Positions 7,790 to 15,860 of a DNA stretch of 35,854 bases are shown in pieces. This stretch comes from Planctomycetota bacterium. Lineage in GTDB: Bacteria; Planctomycetota; Phycisphaerae; UBA1845; PWPN01. Made by a program: the position numbers and the translations under genes. Location of the stretch: NCBI GenBank assembly GCA_029550525.1, contig JAKPHF010000057.1, forward strand, positions 1 through 35,854. Reading direction: 5' to 3'. The notes beneath the pieces are model-generated. The model searched no databases, was not told where the DNA came from, and saw only the letters and a program-made list of their open reading frames with translations. The stretch's first letter is position 1; every line of letters begins with the position of its first letter.

Positions 7790-10700
7790 TCAGTTCGCGA
7801 CGACGTTCACCATGCGACCCGGAACGCAGACCACCTTGCGGACGGTCTTGCCCGCCAGTTCCGCCGCGATCTTGGCATCGGCCAACGCCGCTTGCTCCAT
7901 CGCCTTGACGTCCGAGACCGCATCCGCCGGCAGCGTCACTCGCGAACGCAGCTTCCCGTTGATCTGCACGGGAATCTCCACCTCCGCCTCGACCGTCAAC
8001 TCTTCCTTGTACGTGGGCCAGGGCTCGGCCGAGATCGATCCCTTCCAGTTGGCCGCGTTCAGCCGCTGCCAGAGCTCCTCCGCCAGGTGCGGGGCGATGG
8101 GCGAGATCAGCTTGACCAGCGGCTCGGCCAGCTCGCGCGGCAGCCGGTCCAGCTTCAACGCGTTGTTCATCTCGATCATGGCCGCGATCGCGGTGTTGAA
8201 CCGCAGCGCCTCCATGTCCGTCGTCACCCGCTTGATGGTCTTGTGCAGCAGCCGCCGCAGCGCGTCGTCGGCCGGCTCTTCCGTGATCTTGAGCGAACCG
8301 TCCTCGGCCACGAACCGCCGCCACAACTGTTGCAGGAACCGGTGCAGGCCGATGATGTCCCGCGTGCTCCAGGGCTTGCTCGCCTCCAGCGGGCCCATGT
8401 ACATCTCGTACGCACGCAGCGTATCGGTGCCGTACTTATGGCAGATGTCGTCGGGAGCCTCGGCGTTCTTGAGGCTCTTGCCCATCTTCCCGTACACCTG
8501 CTTGACGGGCTTGCCCTGGTAGAAGAACTGCTGACCCGGCTCGCCCTGCACGTCGGCGGCGGGCCGGCCGTCCTGATTGACCACCTCGTTCGCCGGCACG
8601 TACGCCCCGCGGGAATCCTGGTACGCATACGCCTGGATGTATCCCTGGTTCACAAGGCGGCCGAACGGCTCGGGCGTGCTCACGTGGCCCAGATCGTACA
8701 GCGCTTTGTGCCAGAACCTCGCGTACAGCAGATGTAGCACCGCGTGCTCAGCCCCGCCCACGTACAGATCCACGCCGCCGGGCGATTGCCGCGGATCGTC
8801 CTTGTCGGGCACCATCCAGTACCGCTCAATCTCCGGCGAGACCAAAGCTTGGTCGTTCTTGTTGTCCAGGTAGCGCAGGTAGTACCAGCACGAGCCGGCC
8901 CATTGCGGCATGGTGTTCAGCTCGCGGCGAAACTCGCGGACTTCCACGCCGGCCGGCGCGGGCTTGTCGGGCGTCACCGTGATCACCGAACCATCGTCCG
9001 TGATATAGCCGCGGACCGAAGCCCACTCGGTGGCCCGACCAAGCGGCGGCGCGGGTGGCGCTTCGGGATCGTCGGAAGCCTGCGGGCGGAAATCGGCGAT
9101 CTCCGGCAGTTCGACCGGCAGCTCGCTCTCGTGCAGCGGATACACCTCACCCGTCTGCACGTCGTGCACGATGGGGAACGGCTCGCCCCAGTAGCGCTGC
9201 CGGCTGAACAACCAGTCACGCAGCTTGTATTTGACCGACGCCCGGCCGACCCCCTGCCGCTCCAGCCATTCCGTGATTCGTCGTTTGCACTCCGCCGTGG
9301 GCAGGCCGTCGAACTCGCCCGAATTGATCGCGATGCCGTCACCTGTGAACGCTTCCGACACCGCACCGGGGTCTCGCGCGTACAGGCTTCGCAACGATTC
9401 GACCAATTGCGCCGGAGCCGACGCCGACGAAGTCCCGGAGTCCTCTTTGCGCACGTGGGCGAGCAGCCAGTCGTCATCCGGCTGCACAACGGCGACCATC
9501 GGCAGCTTGAATTGCTTGGCAAACTCAAAGTCGCGCGTGTCGTGCGCGGGCACCGCCATGATCGCCCCCGTGCCGTAGCCCATGAGCACGTAGTCGGCAA
9601 TCCAGATCGGAATGGGCTGATTGTTCACCGGATTGATGGCGTAGCCGCCGGTGAACACGCCGGTCTTCACCTTGGTGTCGGCCGTGCGGTCCAGGTCGCT
9701 CTTGTTGCGAGCCTTCTCCACGTAAGCCTGCACGGCCGCACGCTGCTCGTCGGTGGTGACCACGTCCACCAACTCGTGCTCCGGTGCCAGGACCATGTAC
9801 GTTGCCCCGAACAGCGTGTCAGGCCGGGTCGTGTAAACGCGAATCGTCTCGTCCTTGCCGACGACCTCGAAGTCGACTTCCGCCCCTTCGCTGCGGCCGA
9901 TCCAGTTGCGCTGCATGAGCTTGATCGGCTCGGGCCAGTTCACCAGGGCCAGGTCCTTCTCCAATCGGTCAGCGTACTTGGTGATCCGCATCATCCACTG
10001 ACGCAGCGGCCGGCGGAACACGGGGTGATTGCCGCGTTCGCTGCGGCCCTCGTTGGTCACTTCCTCGTTGGCCAGCACCGTGCCCAGCGCCGGGCACCAG
10101 TTCACCGGCACCTCGTCGAGGTAAGCCAGCCGATGATTATCGATCACGTTGCGCTGCTCGGCCGGCGTGAGCTGGCTCCACTTGGTCACGCCGGGCTCGA
10201 TGCCCACGATCGAATCCACGCCCCGCGCCGTCTGCGGAAACACCACTTCGCCGTCGAACCGCACGAACAACTGCTCCGACTCGAGCTTCTGCCGGAGTTC
10301 GGCGATGGGCCGGGCAGCGTCGGCCTCGGGGTCGTACCAACTGTTGTACAACTGCAGGAAGATCCACTGCGTCCACTTGTAGTAGCTGACATCAGTGGTC
10401 GCGATTTCGCGGTCCCAGTCGTAGCCCAGACCGAGCCGTTGCATCTGCGCTCGCATGTTGGCGATGTTGCGGTGCGTGGTTTCACGCGGCGGCACACCGT
10501 GCTCGACGGCGTATTGCTCGGCCGGCAAACCGAACGCGTCATACCCCATCGGGTGCAGCACGTTGTAGCCCCGCATCCGCAGGTAGCGGGCGTAGATGTC
10601 CGTCGCGATGTAGCCCAGCGGATGCCCCACGTGCAGGCCCACACCGCTGGGGTACGGGAACATGTCCAGCACGTAGAACTTCGGCCGCGACGGATCGAAT

Positions 10701-10807
10701 CCGGGCGAACCCGGCTGCGGCGTCCGGAATGTCTTTTGCTCCTGCCAGTAGCGCTGCCACTTGGCTTCGATGCCGAGAAAATCGTAACTGCCCGCTGACA
10801 TGCTCAT
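7790..10807 (-). CDS. leuS: Leucyl-tRNA synthetase
   Basis: A class I aminoacyl-tRNA synthetase of about 1005 aa that charges tRNA-Leu. The HIGH signature appears as HVGH (residues 59-62, after PYPSGVGL). The editing (CP1) domain shows [13 protein letters not shown] and [20 protein letters not shown], including the conserved Asp of the editing site. The KMSKS loop reads KMGKS (codons 8488-8474, about residue 774), an uncommon serine-to-glycine change. The C-terminal half has the tRNA-binding helical domain and a typical VNGKLR-like end ([10 protein letters not shown]). The protein is longer than the roughly 860 aa of the E. coli enzyme, with extra segments around 180-230 and 690-760. The frame is open to 10930, but homologous sequence starts near [12 protein letters not shown] chose ATG 10807 (weak GAG 8 nt upstream); 10819 and 10801 are alternatives. 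Confidence 0.96.
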   Translation of the reverse strand: MSMSAGSYDFLGIEAKWQRYWQEQKTFRTPQPGSPGFDPSRPKFYVLDMFPYPSGVGLHVGHPLGYIATDIYARYLRMRGYNVLHPMGYDAFGLPAEQYAVEHGVPPRETTHRNIANMRAQMQRLGLGYDWDREIATTDVSYYKWTQWIFLQLYNSWYDPEADAARPIAELRQKLESEQLFVRFDGEVVFPQTARGVDSIVGIEPGVTKWSQLTPAEQRNVIDNHRLAYLDEVPVNWCPALGTVLANEEVTNEGRSERGNHPVFRRPLRQWMMRITKYADRLEKDLALVNWPEPIKLMQRNWIGRSEGAEVDFEVVGKDETIRVYTTRPDTLFGATYMVLAPEHELVDVVTTDEQRAAVQAYVEKARNKSDLDRTADTKVKTGVFTGGYAINPVNNQPIPIWIADYVLMGYGTGAIMAVPAHDTRDFEFAKQFKLPMVAVVQPDDDWLLAHVRKEDSGTSSASAPAQLVESLRSLYARDPGAVSEAFTGDGIAINSGEFDGLPTAECKRRITEWLERQGVGRASVKYKLRDWLFSRQRYWGEPFPIVHDVQTGEVYPLHESELPVELPEIADFRPQASDDPEAPPAPPLGRATEWASVRGYITDDGSVITVTPDKPAPAGVEVREFRRELNTMPQWAGSCWYYLRYLDNKNDQALVSPEIERYWMVPDKDDPRQSPGGVDLYVGGAEHAVLHLLYARFWHKALYDLGHVSTPEPFGRLVNQGYIQAYAYQDSRGAYVPANEVVNQDGRPAADVQGEPGQQFFYQGKPVKQVYGKMGKSLKNAEAPDDICHKYGTDTLRAYEMYMGPLEASKPWSTRDIIGLHRFLQQLWRRFVAEDGSLKITEEPADDALRRLLHKTIKRVTTDMEALRFNTAIAAMIEMNNALKLDRLPRELAEPLVKLISPIAPHLAEELWQRLNAANWKGSISAEPWPTYKEELTVEAEVEIPVQINGKLRSRVTLPADAVSDVKAMEQAALADAKIAAELAGKTVRKVVCVPGRMVNVVAN

Positions 10808-10977
10808 GTCGGTTCTCATAGTTCGCAATGTATAGGTGCGGTCCGTCGCACTTTCACCATCCCCGCCCGGCCGCCCGGAAGCGAGACATGATACCCCACC
10901 CGCCCCCGGTCCTCCAACCGAACGCAGCAAATCGCGTGACTGGCTTGCTCACAGCCGGCCTCGTCCGACTGCAAGCA

Positions 10978-11007
10978 AAAGCCCCGGACGAGCCAGTCCG
11001 GGGCTTT
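10978..11007 (-). terminator. Intrinsic terminator after nagB-like gene
   Basis: A perfect 12-bp stem (10978-10989 with 10996-11007) has a 6-nt loop. On the minus strand the stem is AAAGCCCCGGAC/GTCCGGGGCTTT, followed by a T-rich stretch (TTTTGC). It lies 65 nt after the stop codon at 11072. This is the best terminator in the window, separating the NagB fusion gene from LeuRS. Confidence 0.8.
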
Positions 11008-11071
11008 CGAGGAAAAACGCGGGATATCGCCTTGCCGGGTGCCTCCGCCGCAAACCGATCGCGCGGGCTAC

Positions 11072-12982
11072 TCAGGCCTCAAGCGGCTCCTCGTACCTCA
11101 CGAAGGCTTCCATCGCGTGGTACTCGGGCAGGCCCAGCGCGTTGTACAGGGCCGCGGTCTCGGTGTTTCGGGCCTGAGCCCGCTGCCAGAACTCGCGGTC
11201 GTCGAACGGGCCGGGGAACAACGCCTTGTCCTTCTGCGACTCGTGCTTGAAGATCGCGAAGATCTTGTCGGTCAGCTCGGTCTTGGATAGCGGCACGGCC
11301 ATGTCGATCACATCGGGCTCCCACTCCTGCCACGCCCCGCGATAGAGCCAGACCACTTCAGGCCGCTCATCCTTGGCCAGTTGCCGCAAGGCGGCGAAGA
11401 TCGCCTCGGCACAGAGCCGGTGCGTACCGTGCGGATCGGACAACTCGCCGGCCACGAAGATCCAGTGCGGTTTCACTTCGCGCAGGAGCTTGAGCACGAT
11501 GGCGATGTCTTCGGGACCGATGGGACGCTTGCGGACTTCGCCGGTCTTGTAGAACGGCAGGTCGAGGAAGTGAGCATGCTCCGGCGGGATGTGCATCGAC
11601 CGGCAGGCGGAAATCGCTTCGGTCCGGCGGATAAGAGCCTTGATGTCCTGCACTTCCGGAATGTCCACCGCACCCGGGGCCTTGGTGGCCAGGAACCCGT
11701 TCACCTTGCGGACGAACGCGTGCACCGCCGGCGACTTGAACCCGAACGCGTCGTTCATGTCGGCCCACAGACCCACCACGCTGCGGGCGTCATCGTCGAA
11801 CACGGCGATGTTGCCGTTGGTCATGTAGGCGACGTGCACTTCGTTCCCGATGACGGCCAGCCGCGTGAGCGTGCCGCCCATGCTGATCACGTCGTCGTCG
11901 GGGTGCGGGCTGAAGCAGAGAATCCGCTTGTCCTTGGGCAGATCGTCAGGATAGGCGATGCTGTTCCACAGCCGGTCGAACACCTTGCGGTTCAGGCAAT
12001 CCACCGAATGGTGCGCCCGCACTAATGAAGACAGGTGATAAGAGTCGTAGTCGTCGTGATCGAGCTTGAGGATGCTCTTCTTGGTCTCCAGGCTCAGCCA
12101 GATCACCGCGCGGTGCATGGCCTCGTCGGTCCACTCGATCTCGCCGAGGAGCCAGGGCGTGGCCACGCGGGTCAGGCAGCCGGCAGCGGCGATATCCACC
12201 ACCAGCTCGGCATTCGGATGCTCCTGCAGGAAACTGGCTGCGACCGCATCAGTGACCGGCCCCTCGACCGCCCGCCGGACGATGGGCGCCTTGCCTTCGC
12301 CGAACGCCATCATGATGATGCGCTTGGCGGCCAGGATGGTGCCCACGCCCATGGTGATGGCCTGACGCGGCACGTTGGCCTCACCGAAGAAGTCGGACGC
12401 GGCATCCATGCGAGTCACACGGTCAAGCGTGATCAGCCGAGTGCGCGAGTCGCGGCCCGAGCCCGGTTCGTTGAACCCGATGTGCCCGGTGCGCCCGATG
12501 CCCAGCAACTGGATGTCGATGCCGCCGCACGCCTCGATCTTGGCCTCGTACTGCCGGCAGTACTCGGCGATCTTGGACAATGGCAGCGTGCCGTCGGGAA
12601 TGTTGATGTTGGCCGCCGGCACGTTCACGTGGTTGAAGAAGTTCTCGTGCATCCAACGCCAGTAGCTCTGGATGCTGTCGGGCGGCATGGGGTAGTACTC
12701 GTCGAGGTTGAACGTGATCACGCTCGAGAAGTCCAGCCCCTCTTCCTTGTGCATCCGGATGAGTTCGCGATACACGCCGATGGGCGTATGGCCCGTCGCC
12801 AGCCCCAGCACGGTCTGGCGGTTCTGAGCCTTGTTTGTACGGATGGTGTCGGCGATGATGCCGGCCACGCGCTTGGCGGCGGCTCGGTCATCGGGCAGGA
12901 TGGTGGTCTCGATTTTCTCGGCGGCCGTAAACAGATCCCCGTCAGGGATCGGGTCTTTGCGAATCACAGAGTTCTCTCCCAT
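11072..12982 (-). CDS. nagB: Glucosamine-6-phosphate deaminase fused to PIG-L deacetylase-like domain
   Basis: A 636-aa two-domain protein. Residues about 20-280 are NagB, which converts glucosamine-6-phosphate to fructose-6-phosphate and ammonia: LGLATGHTPIG (59-69), FNLDEYY with the catalytic Asp94, and GIGRTGHIGFNEPGS (161-175) with His167 and Glu172. The Asp that precedes the His in E. coli NagB (Asp141) is replaced by Thr165. Residues about 350-600 are a PIG-L/LmbE-like zinc deacetylase domain: HPDDD (360-364) and DPHGTH (516-521) supply the expected metal ligands. The fusion could in principle take an N-acetylated substrate through deacetylation and deamination, but the order and substrate are inference. 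ATG at 12982 is the only start near the NagB N-terminus and its ribosome site is weak. It is probably a single-gene unit, with a candidate promoter upstream and a strong terminator downstream. Confidence 0.93.
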   Translation of the reverse strand: MGENSVIRKDPIPDGDLFTAAEKIETTILPDDRAAAKRVAGIIADTIRTNKAQNRQTVLGLATGHTPIGVYRELIRMHKEEGLDFSSVITFNLDEYYPMPPDSIQSYWRWMHENFFNHVNVPAANINIPDGTLPLSKIAEYCRQYEAKIEACGGIDIQLLGIGRTGHIGFNEPGSGRDSRTRLITLDRVTRMDAASDFFGEANVPRQAITMGVGTILAAKRIIMMAFGEGKAPIVRRAVEGPVTDAVAASFLQEHPNAELVVDIAAAGCLTRVATPWLLGEIEWTDEAMHRAVIWLSLETKKSILKLDHDDYDSYHLSSLVRAHHSVDCLNRKVFDRLWNSIAYPDDLPKDKRILCFSPHPDDDVISMGGTLTRLAVIGNEVHVAYMTNGNIAVFDDDARSVVGLWADMNDAFGFKSPAVHAFVRKVNGFLATKAPGAVDIPEVQDIKALIRRTEAISACRSMHIPPEHAHFLDLPFYKTGEVRKRPIGPEDIAIVLKLLREVKPHWIFVAGELSDPHGTHRLCAEAIFAALRQLAKDERPEVVWLYRGAWQEWEPDVIDMAVPLSKTELTDKIFAIFKHESQKDKALFPGPFDDREFWQRAQARNTETAALYNALGLPEYHAMEAFVRYEEPLEA

Positions 12983-13041
12983 TTGACCCGTCAGGCAGAA
13001 CCTCTACTGGGGTGTGCTGACGATGGTGGTGCAGACTCCTG

Positions 13042-13070
13042 TTTATCTCGCAGAGCGACGCCGGCGTCAA
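13042..13070 (-). promoter_or_regulatory. Candidate sigma70-type promoter for nagB fusion
   Basis: On the minus strand TTGACG (13070-13065) is followed after exactly 17 nt by GATAAA (13047-13042), giving a 5' leader of about 50 nt to the start codon at 12982. The match to TTGACA/TATAAT is 5/6 and 4/6. The region is a divergent gap between the nagB fusion and the metalloprotease gene. An AT-rich TATATAATT stretch at 13078-13088 is another possible -10 element. Confidence 0.35.
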
Positions 13071-13213
13071 GAGGGCAATATATAATTCTCCGCTCATACA
13101 TACAGCCTCTTTGCATGGCTTTCATTGTCACTGTTATTTTGGAATTTTGATCGACAGAATCGCTATCGATAGGTCTACGCAGCGATTGGCGTGCCAATTG
13201 CTCACGTCGGGGC

Positions 13214-13864
13214 ATGAGATGTCCGCTTGTGCCTCATCCCGTAGCCGTCTTGGGCCGGTCGATGTTCGGAATCCTTGCCACGGCATGGTTTGCGGGCTGC
13301 AGCGGTTCGGCGGGGAATTGGATCGGACCTGGACGCTTCGGCTTCTTTCCCGTGCAGCCGGCCGATGCGTGCCTCGAAATTGAGCAGGGGTACGGCGGCG
13401 TCTGGGCGGACGAAGCAGAGACCCGGCGACTGAATCAGCTGATTGACCGAATCGCCCGGTTCGTGCCCGAACTCGAGGTCAGGTGCTGCGGCGTGCTGCT
13501 GCAGTCGGAAGCTCCGGCCGCCCTGTCGCTTTCCGACGGTCACATCTACCTGACCCGCGGCCTGTACCGGCGACTGTCTGAGCATCAATTGGTCTCGGTC
13601 GTCGCCCACGAGATCGGCCACGTTGCCGCTCGCGATGGCATGAACCCCACACCCGCTCCCGCCGCCCAGCTCGCAAAGGAGGTCGAGGCGGATCGGCGCG
13701 CTATGGATTACCTGACTCGGGCCGGACTGCCGGGTCACGGACTCACCGAAGCGCTGCAATTGCTGGCCGACGATCAGCCGAGCGGCTGGGCCGCCGTGCG
13801 AATCCGGGCTCTGCACAGCCACGCTCATGCAGACAGCGTAGCGCTCTCGGTGCTCGCGCCTTGA
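13214..13864 (+). CDS. Secreted M48-like zinc metalloprotease (probable lipoprotein)
   Basis: A 216-aa protein with an HEIGH zinc motif (residues 132-136, in SVVAHEIGHVAARDG) and a downstream EVEADRRAMDYL block (from 156) that supplies the third ligand, as in peptidase family M48. A short block SLSDGHIYLTRGLYRRL before the zinc motif matches the family's substrate-strand region. The N-terminus from Met17 (13262), MFGILATAWFAGC, looks like a lipoprotein signal with Cys at the lipobox, so the true start may be 13262 rather than 13214; neither has a good ribosome site. M48 lipoproteins of this size act in envelope protein quality control. It is divergent from nagB and 81 nt before a lipoprotein gene. 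Confidence 0.82.
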   Translation: MRCPLVPHPVAVLGRSMFGILATAWFAGCSGSAGNWIGPGRFGFFPVQPADACLEIEQGYGGVWADEAETRRLNQLIDRIARFVPELEVRCCGVLLQSEAPAALSLSDGHIYLTRGLYRRLSEHQLVSVVAHEIGHVAARDGMNPTPAPAAQLAKEVEADRRAMDYLTRAGLPGHGLTEALQLLADDQPSGWAAVRIRALHSHAHADSVALSVLAP

Positions 13865-13945
13865 AACGACGCGCGCCGGCCTGGGCGAAAGCGGCCATCA
13901 ATCGCTACAATCCTCCGGATTCTTTTCGTGATCCTGGAGGATTCG

Positions 13946-14146
13946 ATGAGAAACACAATCACCCGAATCACCTTGGGCCTGCTGACGCTGGTGGGCCTGC
14001 TCGTTCTGCCCTCGTGCGGAAGCCAAAACCGTACCGAACGCCCTGAAGCCTTCACCGGCCAGACCGGCTATCAGCACTCGGACACGGACGGCGCGAAGCC
14101 CCGGCCGGCCAAGCTGAACTACAAGGGACTGCACGGCCCGCCGTAA
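13946..14146 (+). CDS. Small lipoprotein of unknown function
   Basis: A 66-aa protein: MRNTITRITLGLL, then a hydrophobic stretch ending in the lipobox LPSC (Cys24), then about 42 polar residues rich in Gly, Pro and Lys. TGGAGG lies 5-6 nt before ATG 13946, which fixes the start, although the frame opens earlier. After lipidation it would be an envelope-anchored short peptide. No family is recognised. It follows the M48-like gene on the same strand, so co-expression is possible. Confidence 0.75.
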   Translation: MRNTITRITLGLLTLVGLLVLPSCGSQNRTERPEAFTGQTGYQHSDTDGAKPRPAKLNYKGLHGPP

Positions 14147-14233
14147 TGCCTGACGCCGGGAGCATTGCCCGCCTCGAGTCTTGGTGTGACATATGGCGCA
14201 CTGTTGGCGCTGAGGCGTCAGCTATGGGCTAAA

Positions 14234-14252
14234 GGCGGGTGAGACGCCCGCC
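14234..14252 (-). terminator. GGCGGGC hairpin after GH5-like gene
   Basis: The minus strand reads GGCGGGCGTCTCACCCGCC, starting 11 nt after the stop codon at 14264 and followed by TTTAGCC. It shares its outer stem and TCT loop with the hairpin at 433-451. The loop-closing pair is A-T in that copy and G-C in this one. One inner pair is C-A here, a G-U wobble if the other strand is transcribed. Confidence 0.5.
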
Positions 14253-14263
14253 CCCCGTTCCGC

Positions 14264-15700
14264 TCAATGCGGTTGTGCAGCGGCTGCGCGGAGTTGCTGG
14301 CGATATTCGTTGCCCACGGCCGGATCCGTGAGCGCCAAGTCGCGATCGAACGGCACACCGGTCAGCCATGGGTCGAAGGGGCGGGCGGGCAGAGGCTGGC
14401 GTGCCGACTCTCGAGCGAAGGCGCCGAATGCACGGCCCCACGGCTTGAGTTGCAGATCGGTCGTCCAGCAGCCGCTCCATCGCGAGATGTCGCGAGCCGT
14501 CGGCGTGTCGGCGAAGCCCCAATTGAGCCAGCCGCACACCCGTCCGCGGCTCACGTCCAGGAGCGTGGCGCACCACTCGACCTGGTGCTCGACGGGCTTT
14601 TCCGGCAGTTCCCAGCCCGCCTGCCCCTGCAAGCCGCCTCCGCCGTACCAGTTGAACTCGCCGATCGTCAGCGGCTCGCCCATGCTGCAATCCTTCAACA
14701 GAGCCTGCAGGTAGATAGCGTTGGCCGGCACGCCCTCAGGCGAATCGCACGGCCGCGGATAGTCGAGCGGATAGAAATGCACGGTGGTAAAGTCGGTGTA
14801 CTGCGTTTCGGCCTCCAGGTCGAAGCCGGCGTAGTGCCATACACTGGGCAGCATGACCGGCGAAGCCCACTGGATGTGACCGACGGTGATCATGTGATTG
14901 GTGTCGACGGAGCGGATGGCCTGCGTCATGCGGCGCACCCACTCGCCGCCGATATGCTCGCGAAAGCGCTGATAGTCCAGCAGCTTGAGGTCGCCGCGAG
15001 CCGGCGTATTCGGCGGGATGCTCACGTTGCCGAGCGGCTCGACCTTCTCGGCGGGAAGCTTCCAGGCCGCGGCCATCTTCTCGGCGCTGCCGTACTTCGC
15101 CTCCAGCCATGCGTTCCACTTCTTGTGCATGGCCGGCGTGTTCCAGGCCACCATCGGCTCGTTGGCCAAGTCGTAAGCGAAGATCACCGGGTTATCGGTG
15201 AATCGGCCGGCAAACTCGCGCCACCAACTTGCCTCCGCTTCGAGCATGCCGTCGTCGGCGAACCGGTCGCGCCCCTTGTACCACTCAGGCGTGCCTTCCC
15301 ACAGCTCGGGCCCCGTGGGAATGACGTAGATCGCATGCTCGCGACAGATATCGAGCAGGCGAGCGAACTTGTCTGCCCCTTCGGCGGTCAGCTTGCCCGC
15401 CTCACGCTCGAATGAGACGACGGTGACGAATACGCGGATGGTGTTGAAGCCCTGCTCGGCGATCAGCCGCAGGTGCTCGCGGACGCGGTGCTCGTCAAAC
15501 TGCTGCCAAACCTTGGGAGCCCAGCCCGTTTCGGGATCGAAGTAGTTCACGCCCACTGAGACGAACGGCTTGTGCGTGCCTCGCTCGCGAAAGGCCGTCG
15601 TCATTGTCGGATCCACCTCGATGAACGGCAGATCGGCACCGACCGTCGCGTTCAGACCGAAGGACGATATCACGAGGGCGGGGACAACGATGTGTCGCAT
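14264..15700 (-). CDS. Secreted GH5-like (clan GH-A) glycoside hydrolase
   Basis: A 478-aa protein starting MRHIVVPALVISSFGLNATVGA, a clear signal peptide. AGGAA lies 9 nt before ATG 15700, so this start is preferred over the longer open frame. The rest is a (beta/alpha)8 barrel of clan GH-A. GVNYFDPETGW and FNTIRVFVTV are early strands, AYDLANEPM carries the acid/base Glu181 after the NE motif, and TIGEFNWYGG carries the nucleophile Glu348. An insertion with YGSAEKMAAAWK resembles that of some GH5 and GH42 enzymes. It acts outside the cytoplasm on an oligo- or polysaccharide. Cellulose, mannan or a beta-galactoside are all possible and cannot be separated by eye. The stop is followed by a GGCGGGC hairpin and the promoter side holds a palindromic repeat. 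Confidence 0.85.
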   Translation of the reverse strand: MRHIVVPALVISSFGLNATVGADLPFIEVDPTMTTAFRERGTHKPFVSVGVNYFDPETGWAPKVWQQFDEHRVREHLRLIAEQGFNTIRVFVTVVSFEREAGKLTAEGADKFARLLDICREHAIYVIPTGPELWEGTPEWYKGRDRFADDGMLEAEASWWREFAGRFTDNPVIFAYDLANEPMVAWNTPAMHKKWNAWLEAKYGSAEKMAAAWKLPAEKVEPLGNVSIPPNTPARGDLKLLDYQRFREHIGGEWVRRMTQAIRSVDTNHMITVGHIQWASPVMLPSVWHYAGFDLEAETQYTDFTTVHFYPLDYPRPCDSPEGVPANAIYLQALLKDCSMGEPLTIGEFNWYGGGGLQGQAGWELPEKPVEHQVEWCATLLDVSRGRVCGWLNWGFADTPTARDISRWSGCWTTDLQLKPWGRAFGAFARESARQPLPARPFDPWLTGVPFDRDLALTDPAVGNEYRQQLRAAAAQPH

Positions 15701-15731
15701 GGGCTTATTCCTGAAGTTTTCACGGAAGGAT

Positions 15732-15839
15732 GAACCACAGAGGTTCAGAGGCACAGAGAAGAAAAGAAGCGATCGTACCGCGTGAGATCTTGTTTACATT
15801 GCATTCTCTTCTCTGCGTCTCTGCGCCCCTGTGGTGCAC
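15732..15839. repeat. Imperfect palindromic CACAGAG element
   Basis: The left arm (about 15732-15768) begins GAACCACAGAGG and contains CAGAGG and CACAGAG units followed by a purine-rich run. The right arm (about 15802-15839) is the near complement: TTCTCTTCTCTGCG, CTCTGCG and CCTGTGGTGC. The arms are about 33 nt apart. It occupies the whole gap between the stop of the gene at 15861 and the start region of the GH5-like gene, so it may affect either transcript. It is the same family as 268-346. Confidence 0.6.
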
Positions 15840-15860
15840 ACATTATGTCGCTGGGGAGAG

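Noticed and set aside
8744..10798. Long plus-strand open frame opposite LeuRS
   Set aside because: It is antisense to a strongly supported gene; its Arg/His/Val-rich composition is what high-GC codon bias gives on the opposite strand, and it has no ribosome site or domain.
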